Positions 1 to 9,160 of a stretch of DNA of 64,000 nucleotides are shown here, piece by piece. The stretch is from Corythucha ciliata (Eukaryota; Arthropoda; Insecta; Hemiptera; Tingidae). Every line of letters begins with the position of its first letter. Position 1 is the stretch's first letter. Made by a program: the position numbers and the translations under genes. The notes under the pieces were generated by a model. That model was not told the DNA's origin, ran no database searches, and saw only the letters and a program-made list of their open reading frames with translations. The stretch spans positions 28,624,198 to 28,688,197 of the forward strand of contig CM075937.1 of assembly GCA_038030265.1 (NCBI GenBank), given 5' to 3'.

Positions 1-390
1 TGCTCCCTTTAGAAAAGGAGTTTACTTTAGTTTCGGACCATGATGCTTGTGTGGTTGTGTGGCCAATCAGATCCACTTTCACCCAATGTGTCCCACTAAT
101 TCCCATTCAAAATACAAACAGTGTGTTTCAGAACAGCTGCAAGATAATAAAATGGGTGAAAGTAGACCTGATTTGTAATCAAAATCTAAATACACCGTGG
201 TCCGATACTCGATAGTTTCCGATATACGATTTTTTAGGCAAATCTCACTTTTCTCACTCAAATGCGACTTTGTCGGTTCCAAAAGCAGAGTTTTGGCATC
301 TGACGCCGGGTTCGAAAAGAACACATTTTTTTCTGTCAAGAATGGCAGTTTTCGAGAAATAGTTTTCAACTCGGCAGCTTGTTGTTATTG
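1..390. repeat. Foldback-element fragment, family also at 2289 and 37640
   Basis: The stretch from about 138 (gggtgaaagtagacctgatt) through the T-rich stretch near 325-345 has the same order of phrases as 2320-2560 and, reversed, 37700-37960: a gtgaaagt motif, 'tggtccga', an 'atatacgattttt' stretch, then 'cattttttttctgtca'. It reads as a diverged end of one non-coding inverted-repeat element. I see no coding capacity; both ORFs here are short and lie within the repeat. Confidence 0.45.
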
Positions 391-1311
391 AAATTAATTC
401 ACGCATTATTGGTCAGTTTAGCATCACAAAGCGAAGTTGCTCAAACTTCATGCAAAATGATTGCAGTAATGAAATGTTACCAGTGACGTAATGCAACGTT
501 TCATTAACGTGATCGCAACTTTTTCTGGGTTGTGTAAAAACCTTTCAAAGTAGAGTGAATTGACACAAATAATGATTTCGACTTCTCACGCAGACAGCTG
601 GTGGGTTAAGAACACGCTTGTGCGCAGATGTCATCTAATGGATGACAACATATACGTAAGAGCCCGATTCACACCTACCATGCACGCATCCGATCCCACC
701 ATTCATACATTTGGAAGGGTGCATGGAGAATTGGAGAGTCCTACATCCGACACGTATGTAAAATTATTTCTACGTCAAATAATATTTATTTCCCTCTCCA
801 TACACCCTAGCAGCTTCCGAAAAAATCCGTGCTTGAGCACGGGAGCTTTTCTTTAAAAGCCCTCCCTAGCTTAGAATTGATACAAATTGCTTGGATCAAT
901 CGTAATAAGCGAATACTCAGCGCATTATGTAGCAACGACTTAACATACAATTCAAATGTTGGTGATAGTTACCTGTGATCCTTGGGAATTGAAAAAAAAA
1001 CTCCCGCACGACTTTAAACACCTGAGAACGCTGCAGGTTTGAATTTTAGGCATTCCTGTATATGTACATAAGTTATGACCGATCGGTGAATTTAGCACAT
1101 AAATAACAAGGAATACCGTCCGACTTAGCTGACTTGCAAAATAGCACAAAACTATTAAACACAATTTCACGAAGTCCTGATCTTCACAAATAGTCACTAT
1201 AAAAACAAACGTCCGCGAGCAAGTCACAAAAATAAAATAAAATAAAATAAATTAAAATCGACCGATAGTTTAGTTAGTTTTATCGAGTTTAGTTAGTTTT
1301 ATCGAGCAATA
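391..1311. other. No gene recognised
   Basis: AT-rich DNA without a recognisable gene. A short direct repeat (gtttagttagttttatcgag) lies at 1268-1306, and a run of aaaat units lies at 1228-1245. The ORFs at 560-856 (+) and 952-1227 (-) match no family I know and have no supporting splice or codon signal. Confidence 0.5.
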
Positions 1312-1332
1312 GTTCCCCTCACTATGTATTAG

Positions 1333-1515
1333 ATGAAGATGATGAACCAGCAGTTATGGTGTCAGCAATTACCAGCCGGAGCAATGGCATCCGCAGTGTT
1401 GTAAGTTTATAATAATACAAATATGATCATAATGATAATGGTGATTATGTTAAATAACATTGTAATTTTGTCCACTTACAGCACTGGCAAAAATATATTT
1501 ATTTTCAAACTGTGA
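1333..1515 (+). pseudogene. Two terminal exons of the TG-tail family
   Basis: Exon 1333-1400 follows a pyrimidine tract and AG (ctcactatgtattag). A GTAAGT donor lies at 1401, the intron is 1401-1481 (81 nt, ending cttacag), and exon 1482-1515 ends in TGA. Spliced, the C-terminus reads ASAVFTGKNIFIFKL. The same exon pair with the same intron position occurs at 32211-32411 and 33173-33373, and a related pair at 53654-53844. No upstream exons are found here, so this is an isolated 3' gene end, probably a pseudogene or a copied fragment. The product is unknown. A second frame of the first exon is also open (through LDEDDEPAVMV), so the frame choice rests on the conserved tail. Confidence 0.45.
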
Positions 1516-1589
1516 TGGTTTTTATTTATTACTATTACATAGTTAAAATGTGGGGAATTTAGGGAAACGACCCATGTGAACTGCTTCAT

Positions 1590-1800
1590 TCAGCTTAAAT
1601 CGTCGGAAAGGTTAGGGTGTCATCATGGCCCAAAGGCCCGGGGGTTAGATCGTCGGAAAGGGAAGCTCTAATGAAATCTCTCTGGTTGTCCTCCTGGGTT
1701 AGATCGCCAGAAAGGTAAGCTGTATCGTCATCATTCTGGTTCCCCTCCGGGGGTTAGATCGTCGGGGGGGTTAGCTCTGTTGCCATCAGTCGTTATGGTG
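1590..1800 (+). repeat. Minisatellite with GGTTAGATCGTCGGAAAGG core
   Basis: Imperfect units of about 60-70 bp carry 'ggttagatcgtcggaaagg' followed by a 'ctctgttgccatc' type segment. The same core recurs at 53990-54185, also just downstream of TG-tail exons. The two loci are therefore paralogous beyond the exons. Confidence 0.7.
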
Positions 1801-1854
1801 TATGGGCCGAAAGGCTTTTGGCACCTTCGGAGTCGGGAGACCGTCCGAGCCCTC

Positions 1855-1875
1855 AAAAAAAAAAAAAAAAAAAAA
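1855..1875 (+). repeat. Poly(A) tract, 21 bases
   Basis: Twenty-one uninterrupted A residues precede 'tgtagaaagtcgccgtg'. The same junction is repeated at 3372, where the A run is 299 bases long. Confidence 0.9.
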
Positions 1876-2120
1876 TGTAGAAAGTCGCCGTGTGTTATCC
1901 AGAAAATTTCAATCACAAAACTGACCTTGGTTTCCTTTTTCCAACACTCAAAAAACTCTTAGAACCGAATTTGAGCTTATTCTAAAAATATTGAAAAAAC
2001 AGCTGTACGACATGTCCGGTAAAAACAGCAATTTTACCAAAAACCAACAGGAATGTCTAAAATTCACCCCGAAAACACGTCAGGGGGTCCATGGGGATTT
2101 TCAAATAGGAAAATTTCTTT
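1876..2120. repeat. Direct repeat, copy 1 (second copy at 3373-3617)
   Basis: About 245 bp from 'tgtagaaagtcgcc' to 'aggaaaatttctttttt' are repeated essentially unchanged at 3373-3617. A diverged version lies at 54600-54820. The ORFs here (around 1991-2262) are repeat sequence; none resembles a known protein. Confidence 0.8.
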
Positions 2121-2288
2121 TTTCAGTTTTATTAATTTTTCCCTTATTTGGGAATTTTTCTCCTCATTTTTCCTCCATAGAGTACCGTTTTGTGGAAAAA
2201 ATGAGGCCTCCCCCACCCTTGTACGACCATTTTTAAGGGAGCTACGATTTTTCAACCCTTAAAAAAAGAGTTATGGCCACTCGTAATA

Positions 2289-2900
2289 CAGGGTGGAACA
2301 GGATAAGTGTGACAAAAAAAATTTGGTGAAAGTAGGCCTCATTTGTGATCGAAAACACCCTTTGTACCATGGTCCGAAAATCAAAACCCTACGAGATATG
2401 ATTTTTCTAACGTTTATTATGACTCACGTCACTTTTCTTAACTAAATGGGAATAACTCAGTTTCCAGCTGACATTTTGCAACTTTTGATGACAGATTCGG
2501 AAACAGCACATTTTTTTTCTGTCAGGATTAGCCATTTACGATAAAATTTAACCATTTTCTGGGGGCTCTTGAGCTGCTCAAAGTTTTGCAAATCGAGGAT
2601 TTCTAATTTTTCAAAAAAGTCAACCCCCGCTTTTCTTTTCGAAATTTGAGCGCACCGACATCCCATGGGTCGGAAAAACTTCCCCAATGTGTCCTTTTTG
2701 AAATTACTCATGAACGTATTTTTAGTTAATCAGTGATTTTTCGGCAGAAATGACCATTTCTTAGAAAAAAGAATGGTTTTTCTCTTTAAAATCGCTTGTT
2801 TCGACCTACAACATTTGAACGAGCTTTGTGTTTTTTAGCATGATTGACGTCATTAAAGCATATTCCAAAGTTTTCCCTTGAACGGAGCGGACTGTGTACG
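2289..2900. repeat. Half of a CAGGGTG-type foldback element
   Basis: Starts 'cagggtggaacaggataagt' after TA at 2287-2288, the terminus style of Tc1/mariner-like non-autonomous elements here. It has the same phrase order as 37640-37972 (inverted) and the fragment at 1-390. No matching right terminus appears before the poly(A) at 3074, so the element is truncated or interrupted. Confidence 0.5.
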
Positions 2901-3073
2901 CCTGTCAAAGTCCAAAAAATGTCGCTCCCGCAGCTAGCTGTCGGATAGAGTGCATTTCTCTACTGCGAATTTCGAATTCGTATTCGAATCGGAAATTGGT
3001 AACAACAAGTAGAGTCATTAAGTGCACTAATTTCGTCGAATAACAGCTAAACACGCCGAAATTCTCAGTAGTG

Positions 3074-3374
<301 letters not shown>

Positions 3375-3603
3375 TAGAAAGTCGCCGTGTGTTATCCAGA
3401 AAATTTCAATCACAAAACTGACCTTGGTTTCCTTTTTCCAACACTCAAAAAACTCTTAGAACCGAATTTGAGCTTATTCTAAAAATATTGAAAAAACAGC
3501 TGTACGACATGTCCGGTAAAAACAGCAATTTTACCAAAAACCAACAGGAATGTCTAAAATTCACCCCGAAAACACGTCAGGGGGTCCATGGGGATTTTCA
3601 AAT

Positions 3604-4870
3604 AGGAAAATTTCTTTTTTCATTTTCGTCAATTTTTGAGGTTGAAATAAATTTTCACCCCCCAACTGACGTCATAATCTTTTTTCTTATGTCGAACAAC
3701 CTCTAAATACCAAATTTGAGTGGAATCTGAAAATATGAAAAATTCAACCCTCGTCGCCAGCAGTCAAATTTAAGTTTTTTCGCGGGAGGGCCCCTGTTGA
3801 GAAAAATTAAATTGGCCAAACGGACCCCATTTTCGTTTTTAGATAATTATGAAACCCTTATAAACTGAATTTCAAGTGATTCTGAAAATATCGGAGAAAC
3901 AGCCCAAAAATTTGAAAATTTCTTTTTTCATTTTCGTCAATTTTTGAGGTTGAAATAAATTTTCACCCCCCAACTGACGTCATATTCTTTTTTCTAATGT
4001 CAAACAACCTCTAAATACCAAATTTGAGTGGAATCTGAAAATATGAAAAATTCAACCCTCGTCGCCAGCAGTCAAATTTAAGTTTTTTCGCGGGAGGGCC
4101 CCTGTTGAGAAAAATTAAATTGGCCAAACGGACCCCATTTTCGTTTTTAGATAATTATGAAACCCTTATAAACTGAATTTCAAGTGATTCTGAAAATATC
4201 GGAGAAACAGCCCAAAAATTTGAAAATTTCTTTTTTCATTTTCGTCAATTTTTGAGGTTGAAATAAATTTTCACCCCCCAACTGACGTCATATTCTTTTT
4301 TCTAATGTCAAACAACCTCTAAATACCAAATTTGAGTGCATTCCGATGAAAATTGAAACACCATCCCCTAAGGCGTACTATTAGCAGTCACTGTGGGAGG
4401 GGGGTTGAAAAAAAATTTCACCCCCCAACTGACGTCATATTCTTTTTTCTAATGTCAAACAACCTCTAAATACCAAATTTGAGTGCATTCCGATGAAAAT
4501 TGAAACACCATCCCCTAAGGCGTACTATTAGCAGTCACTGTGGGAGGGGGGTTGAAATAAATTTTCACCCCCCAACTGACGTCATAATCTTTTTTCTTAT
4601 GTCGAACAACCTCTAAATACCAAATTTGAGTGGAATCTGAAAATATGAAAAATTCAACCCTCGTCGCCAGCAGTCAAATTTAAGTTTTTTCGCGGGAGGG
4701 CCCCTGTTGAGAAAAATTAAATTGGCCAAACGGACCCCATTTTCGTTTTTAGATAATTATGAAACCCTTATAAACTGAATTTCAAGTGATTCTGAAAATA
4801 TCGGAGAATTAGCCCAAAAATTTGAAAATTTCTTTTTTCATTTTCGTCAATTTTTGAGGTTGAAATAAAT
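3604..4870. repeat. Satellite-like array with 308-bp and 147-bp periods
   Basis: A unit starting near 'tttcattttcgtcaattttt' repeats at 3615, 3923 and 4231 (period 308). Two units of 147 bp (4274-4567) share its 'ccccccaactgacgtcata' segment but replace the rest with a segment containing 'ggcgtactattagcagtcac'. A further 308-type unit then follows to about 4870. A single diverged piece recurs at 57420-57700. Higher-order mixing of two unit lengths suggests unequal exchange at the shared segment. Confidence 0.85.
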
Positions 4871-5991
4871 TTTCATAATTTTTTTGGGATATTTTTCCTG
4901 GATAGGCTACCGTATAGTGGAAATTTTAAGACCCTGCCGACGACGATACGATGATTTTGGAAGGAGCTACGATTTTTCAAAGTGTGAAATTTTTTGGCAA
5001 TTTAAATTTGAAATTTGGCCGATTTAAAATTGTTTAAAAAATCTGAAAAATTCAGCATAAATCACAATCGCCAGCATGAAGCTTGTGTCAAAATTTGAAC
5101 CCTGTACGACGAATATAACCCAGTCAAATTGAAATTTGTATAATTTTGAAAAGTTTCGGCGGCGATTCGGGGCTGACCCCTCCCCCACACCCACTCCAAG
5201 GTTGGCTTATTTTCTCCAGCCGACTTTGGGCGTCATTTTGACGGTGAAGGAGTGGGCAGATCGCGCTGGAAAAGGCCTTAGGTATGTATGTAAGACACCT
5301 GAGGAGTCGACTTTGTTTCGGGGCAAAAATCGATTGGAGGACTGGGGGGGGCGGGTAAATTGCGATTTTTGAAATTTAAAAAATTTTCGAATTTTGACGC
5401 CGGACAAAAATTGTTATAACTCGAGTTTGGGAGCGAATTTTGAAATTCGGCGAGTTCAGCGCTGTGGGGAATTTAGTTGCGAAGATTTTAAGCCTTAAAA
5501 CCCCAAATCGGATGAAAATCCAGGGAGGAGATAGTTTTGGCGTGGAAGGGGTGAAAAATACACAGGCGTCTATGGACGGGTGGAGCGTACCGGTGGGTGG
5601 AGGGTCAGAGTTTGACCGGAGGTGGTTGGGTCCGTTGGAGACTTTGGTGGGGAATTGTGAGGGGGTGATATTATGTTTGGGGGAAAAATTTGAATTACGA
5701 GGAGAAAATAGTGGAAAATGTAGAAAAACTGGAAAACAGGCAATGAGCGATCCCCTGAAGGGGAAGTTGCGCTTTAGTAAGCATAAGTAAGTATATAAGA
5801 TTTAGTAAGTATATAAGATAAGAAGACGAGGTTCGCTACCGTTTCATACTCTGACTTTTTACTACAACTCGACCTTGAAGGTAGAACTCGGGCTTGTGGG
5901 TAGATGCTGGACTTTTAGGTGCTGGACTTGAATATAAGTTGGAAGTTAGACGTGTAAAAAGGTGCCGGATTTTATACAGAATTCGGACTTA
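4871..5991. other. Repeat flank; no convincing gene
   Basis: 4885-5000 (tggataggctaccgtatagt) recurs at 57595-57720, so the repeat continues beyond the satellite. 5130-5790 has two open frames (5136-5372 and 5440-5790, + strand) with no recognisable domain. They sit in sequence of the same repetitive style and I do not call them genes. A short duplication (agtaagtatataagat) lies at 5788-5820 and recurs at 6943-6957, at the gap edge. Confidence 0.4.
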
Positions 5992-6358
5992 TACGGGGTG
6001 CGGCAGATAATGTGGACCACCCATTTTTCTCCGCTATTATTGATGATATTGGAATGGTGCTCGGAGTTATGTCCCCTTGATCTCAGGTGAGGATTTCATA
6101 TCTGTAGCCCAAAAATTTTTATTGAGCCCCGGTAGGGCCCAAATTTGACCTAACTTTATGAAATATGATGAGGTGAGGATTTCATATCTGTAGCCCAACA
6201 ATTTTTATTGAGCCCCGGTAGGGCCCAAATTTGACCTAACTTTATGAAATATGAAATCCTCACCTAAGATCAAGGGGACATAACTCCGAGCACCATTCCA
6301 ATATCATCAATAATCGCGGAGAAAAATGGGTGGTCCACATTATCTGCCGCACCCTGTA
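5992..6358. mobile_element. Foldback MITE, TIR (C)GGGGTGCGGCAGATAA
   Basis: The left arm (ggggtgcggcagataatg) and right arm (cattatctgccgcaccctg) are near-perfect inverted repeats over about 105 bp. TA flanks both ends (5990s and 6359-6360), as expected for Tc1/mariner-type insertion. Between the arms, a segment of about 95 bp starting 'ggtgaggatttcatatctgt' is tandemly duplicated. No coding capacity. Confidence 0.85.
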
Positions 6359-6397
6359 TAGCTGCCTGGCTTTATATAGAGGCTGGAAGTACATTGG

Positions 6398-6715
6398 CAT
6401 TCAAATTTGCTGCCCTTAGAATATTGACGTTCAAATTTGCTGCCTCCAGAATGTTGACTTGCTACTGTTAGAATGTTGACGTTCAAATTTGCTACCGTCA
6501 GAATATTGACGTTCAAATTTGCTGCCCCCAGAATATTGACGTTCAAATTTGCTACTGTTGGAATATTGACGTCCAAATTGGCTGCCCTTAGAATATTGGC
6601 ATTCAAATTTGCTGCCCCCAGAATATTGACGTTCAAATTTGCTGCCTCCAGAATATTCACATTCAAATTTGATGACATTAGTATTGCAGCCCCCAGAATA
6701 TTGACGTTCTTTTTT
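6398..6715. repeat. 30-bp minisatellite, about 10 copies
   Basis: Units close to 'gttcaaatttgctgcccc' plus 'agaatattgac' (30 bp) run about ten times with point differences. One unit lacks the first part (ttgctactgttagaatgttg). Because 30 is divisible by 3, both strands stay open; the minus strand reads a decapeptide repeat (NVNILGAANL-like). There is no independent evidence that it is translated. Confidence 0.85.
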
Positions 6716-6957
6716 ATGCTCCCTGATACGTTCAATTGTTCCGCTAAATCTGATTTGTTTACATATTTAATTTGACGGGTCGTTCATGGTCTTCGGGGGT
6801 AAAGTTGAATTTGTGGAAGGAAGTAATTAAAAAGTTGGAAAAACGTGGAAATTCCCCCGCCTAAGGGGGAACAGGTTTAACGTGGGTGCGAGTGAGAGGA
6901 AGAGCTTGCATTTTAGTAAGTGCAGTAAGAAGCTTGCATTTTAGTAAGTATATAAGA
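6716..6957. other. Unassigned sequence before the gap
   Basis: No gene seen. It ends with two copies of 'gcattttagtaagt', directly against the gap. The missing end of element A (protease C-terminus and the far LTR) would be expected between here and 7458. Confidence 0.4.
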
Positions 6958-7457
6958 NNNNNNNNNNNNNNNNNNNNNNNNNNNNNNNNNNNNNNNNNNN
7001 NNNNNNNNNNNNNNNNNNNNNNNNNNNNNNNNNNNNNNNNNNNNNNNNNNNNNNNNNNNNNNNNNNNNNNNNNNNNNNNNNNNNNNNNNNNNNNNNNNNN
7101 NNNNNNNNNNNNNNNNNNNNNNNNNNNNNNNNNNNNNNNNNNNNNNNNNNNNNNNNNNNNNNNNNNNNNNNNNNNNNNNNNNNNNNNNNNNNNNNNNNNN
7201 NNNNNNNNNNNNNNNNNNNNNNNNNNNNNNNNNNNNNNNNNNNNNNNNNNNNNNNNNNNNNNNNNNNNNNNNNNNNNNNNNNNNNNNNNNNNNNNNNNNN
7301 NNNNNNNNNNNNNNNNNNNNNNNNNNNNNNNNNNNNNNNNNNNNNNNNNNNNNNNNNNNNNNNNNNNNNNNNNNNNNNNNNNNNNNNNNNNNNNNNNNNN
7401 NNNNNNNNNNNNNNNNNNNNNNNNNNNNNNNNNNNNNNNNNNNNNNNNNNNNNNNNN
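6958..7457. other. Assembly gap of exactly 500 N
   Basis: A round-number run of N is usually a placeholder of unknown true length. Any ORF drawn through it, on either strand, is unsupported inside it. Confidence 0.95.
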
Positions 7458-9156
7458 GTTCTCGTTCTTTAATTTTTACTTTGACTAAACGCCAGTGAGA
7501 GGATAGGAAAATAGGGATTAATAAAACATCGAATTTGAATATGTTTTTCTTCTTCGTATAGCGTTTTACTCGTTCATAGCCCTGAGAAAGGGAGATATAA
7601 AAGAAGGAGCTGAAAGCATAAGTTTTTGGTAGTGGTGGATTCTCCTCACTCCGTTTGTTTATTAATTCTAGATAATAGTTGACGATACCATCGTTAAGCC
7701 AATTATTTCCTTTTAAGGTGAGAAGGTCTTGCCTTGTCAAAACGAGGTTGAATCCTGTTTTGACAGTTTCATTTAGGGGAAGATTTTCGTCTTGGGCGTT
7801 AAGTAGTTGTTTTTCCAATAGAGATATGGTGGTTTGTCTGGGTCGTTTGATATTTGCTGTGTGAATTTTCTGACGTGTGTTGTGATGGCGGGGGACTATT
7901 TGCGCGGTTTTTAATTCTTTGTCTACGGAAGTCAAGTTCTCTGGATTGTATTTTATTTTTGATTTGTCTTGAATTTGTTTCGTTTCAACATATACTTTTT
8001 CAGGTAACTCGGGTAATGGTTCACGTTTCTCATTCGCTTTATCGATAGCATTTTGTTTTTTTGTTTCTTGTCTTTCCTGAATGATTTCGTATAATTGTTT
8101 TGTTTTTTCTTTATGTTCGGTAATGTATAAGTTTGTAATTCGTTGTTCCAGGTCGAGTGCAATGGGATTTTCGTTTTCGATGTGACCGTTTAGTACCTCA
8201 AAGGGTGTCAATTTAGTGGTACTGTGAATACTATTATTGTAGGTTATTATCGCATATTGCATTTTTTCAGTGATGGTACTATTTTTGAATTCATTACATT
8301 GAGTCATTCCACGAATGATTTCTATTATTGTTGAATGAAATCGTTCAATGGGGGAATTGGAAGTTGGGTTTTGTGTGCAGACGAAATGAAGTTTGATTCT
8401 ATGTAAGGCTAAAAATTCTTTGACTACGCTCGCGTTAAATTCATTTCCGTTGTCTACAATTAGTTCTGTGGGTTTTCCATGATGACTTATGAACGTTAGA
8501 AGTTTGTGGGCTATATTAATTCCGGTTGCCGCCTTGAGGGCGTAAGCTTGGGCATATTTTGAAAATTTATCGATTAAGGTGAGAAATTTTTGTTTTTGTA
8601 CGGTTACTACATCGGCATGGACAATTTGGAGAGGTCGAGATGGCGTTGGTGTGATATTAAAATAAGGTTTCAACGGATGTCTTTCGTATTTACACTTAAG
8701 ACAGAGGTCACAGGTATTGATGAATGTTTGAATCATTGTTTTTAGACTTGGCCAGTAATATTTAGTTTTTATTGTTTCGTATGTTTCGTTTATACCGCGG
8801 TGTACTTTATCTTCTTGGTGGTAGAATCTAATAATTTCCAATTGTTCTTCAGTGTCTTCGATGTCTAATAAGTGTTTAGTAAATTTAGTTAATTTCAATT
8901 CCGCATATTTAAAAGTTTCCATTAAGGTCGTGGTAAATATTCTGTAGACGTCTGTTTCGAAGTAGAGTCCGTAATGAGTTTTGGGTTCGATATATTCTTT
9001 CGTAAATTTGATTATTTCATTATTCAAGTTATGAAGGGGAAATTTAACGTTAATTTTTGTTTTTTCTCCTTGAAAGAGGTTTCTCTGTTCAATAGTAGTT
9101 GTTGGTACCTGGCCAGCACTTATTATTATTTGTTTTGAACACGTGTTGATTGTTCC
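7458..9156 (-). CDS. Element A integrase fused to a Ulp1/SENP-like cysteine protease (C-terminus in gap)
   Basis: From the first Met at 9027, 523 residues are visible before the gap, and the open frame extends upstream to about 9130. Order: zinc-binding HHCC (YHQ.DKVHRG, then CDLC), the integrase core with HAD, VDNG and PIE (35 residues between the second Asp and the Glu), a basic C-terminal tail, then at residues 428-523 a domain with the hallmarks of SUMO proteases: LTRQDLLTL, WLNDGIVNYYL, FFY, GYERVKRYTKKKNIF and the catalytic SHW at about residue 511. The catalytic Asp, Gln and Cys would follow and lie in the gap. The integrase joins cDNA to the chromosome; C48 proteases cut SUMO or similar tails. 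It is uncertain whether the fusion is functional, but the frame is open across both domains. Confidence 0.8.
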
Positions 9157-9160
9157 TTCC
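9157..9160. repeat. Target-site duplication TTCC of element B, left copy
   Basis: TTCC directly precedes the LTR terminus TGACGC; the partner TTCC is at 17897-17900, directly after the other LTR's terminal CA. Four-base duplications are normal for Ty3/gypsy elements. The pair fixes the limits of element B and shows that it inserted into element A. Confidence 0.85.

Noticed and set aside
5440..5790. ORF of 116 codons, Gly-rich
   Set aside because: It lies in repeat-style sequence; I see no domain or splice structure to support it.
6913..7457. Continuation of the Ulp1 domain through the gap to the residues at its far side
   Set aside because: The frame through N is arbitrary, and the residues beyond the gap do not look like the rest of a C48 domain.
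6886..7488. A 200-codon plus-strand ORF across the gap
   Set aside because: Almost all of it is N; the few real residues on each side have no homology and lie antisense to the integrase-protease ORF.
7458..9156. An env gene for element A
   Set aside because: No membrane segment, signal peptide or furin-like site is visible; the C-terminal part is protease-like instead.
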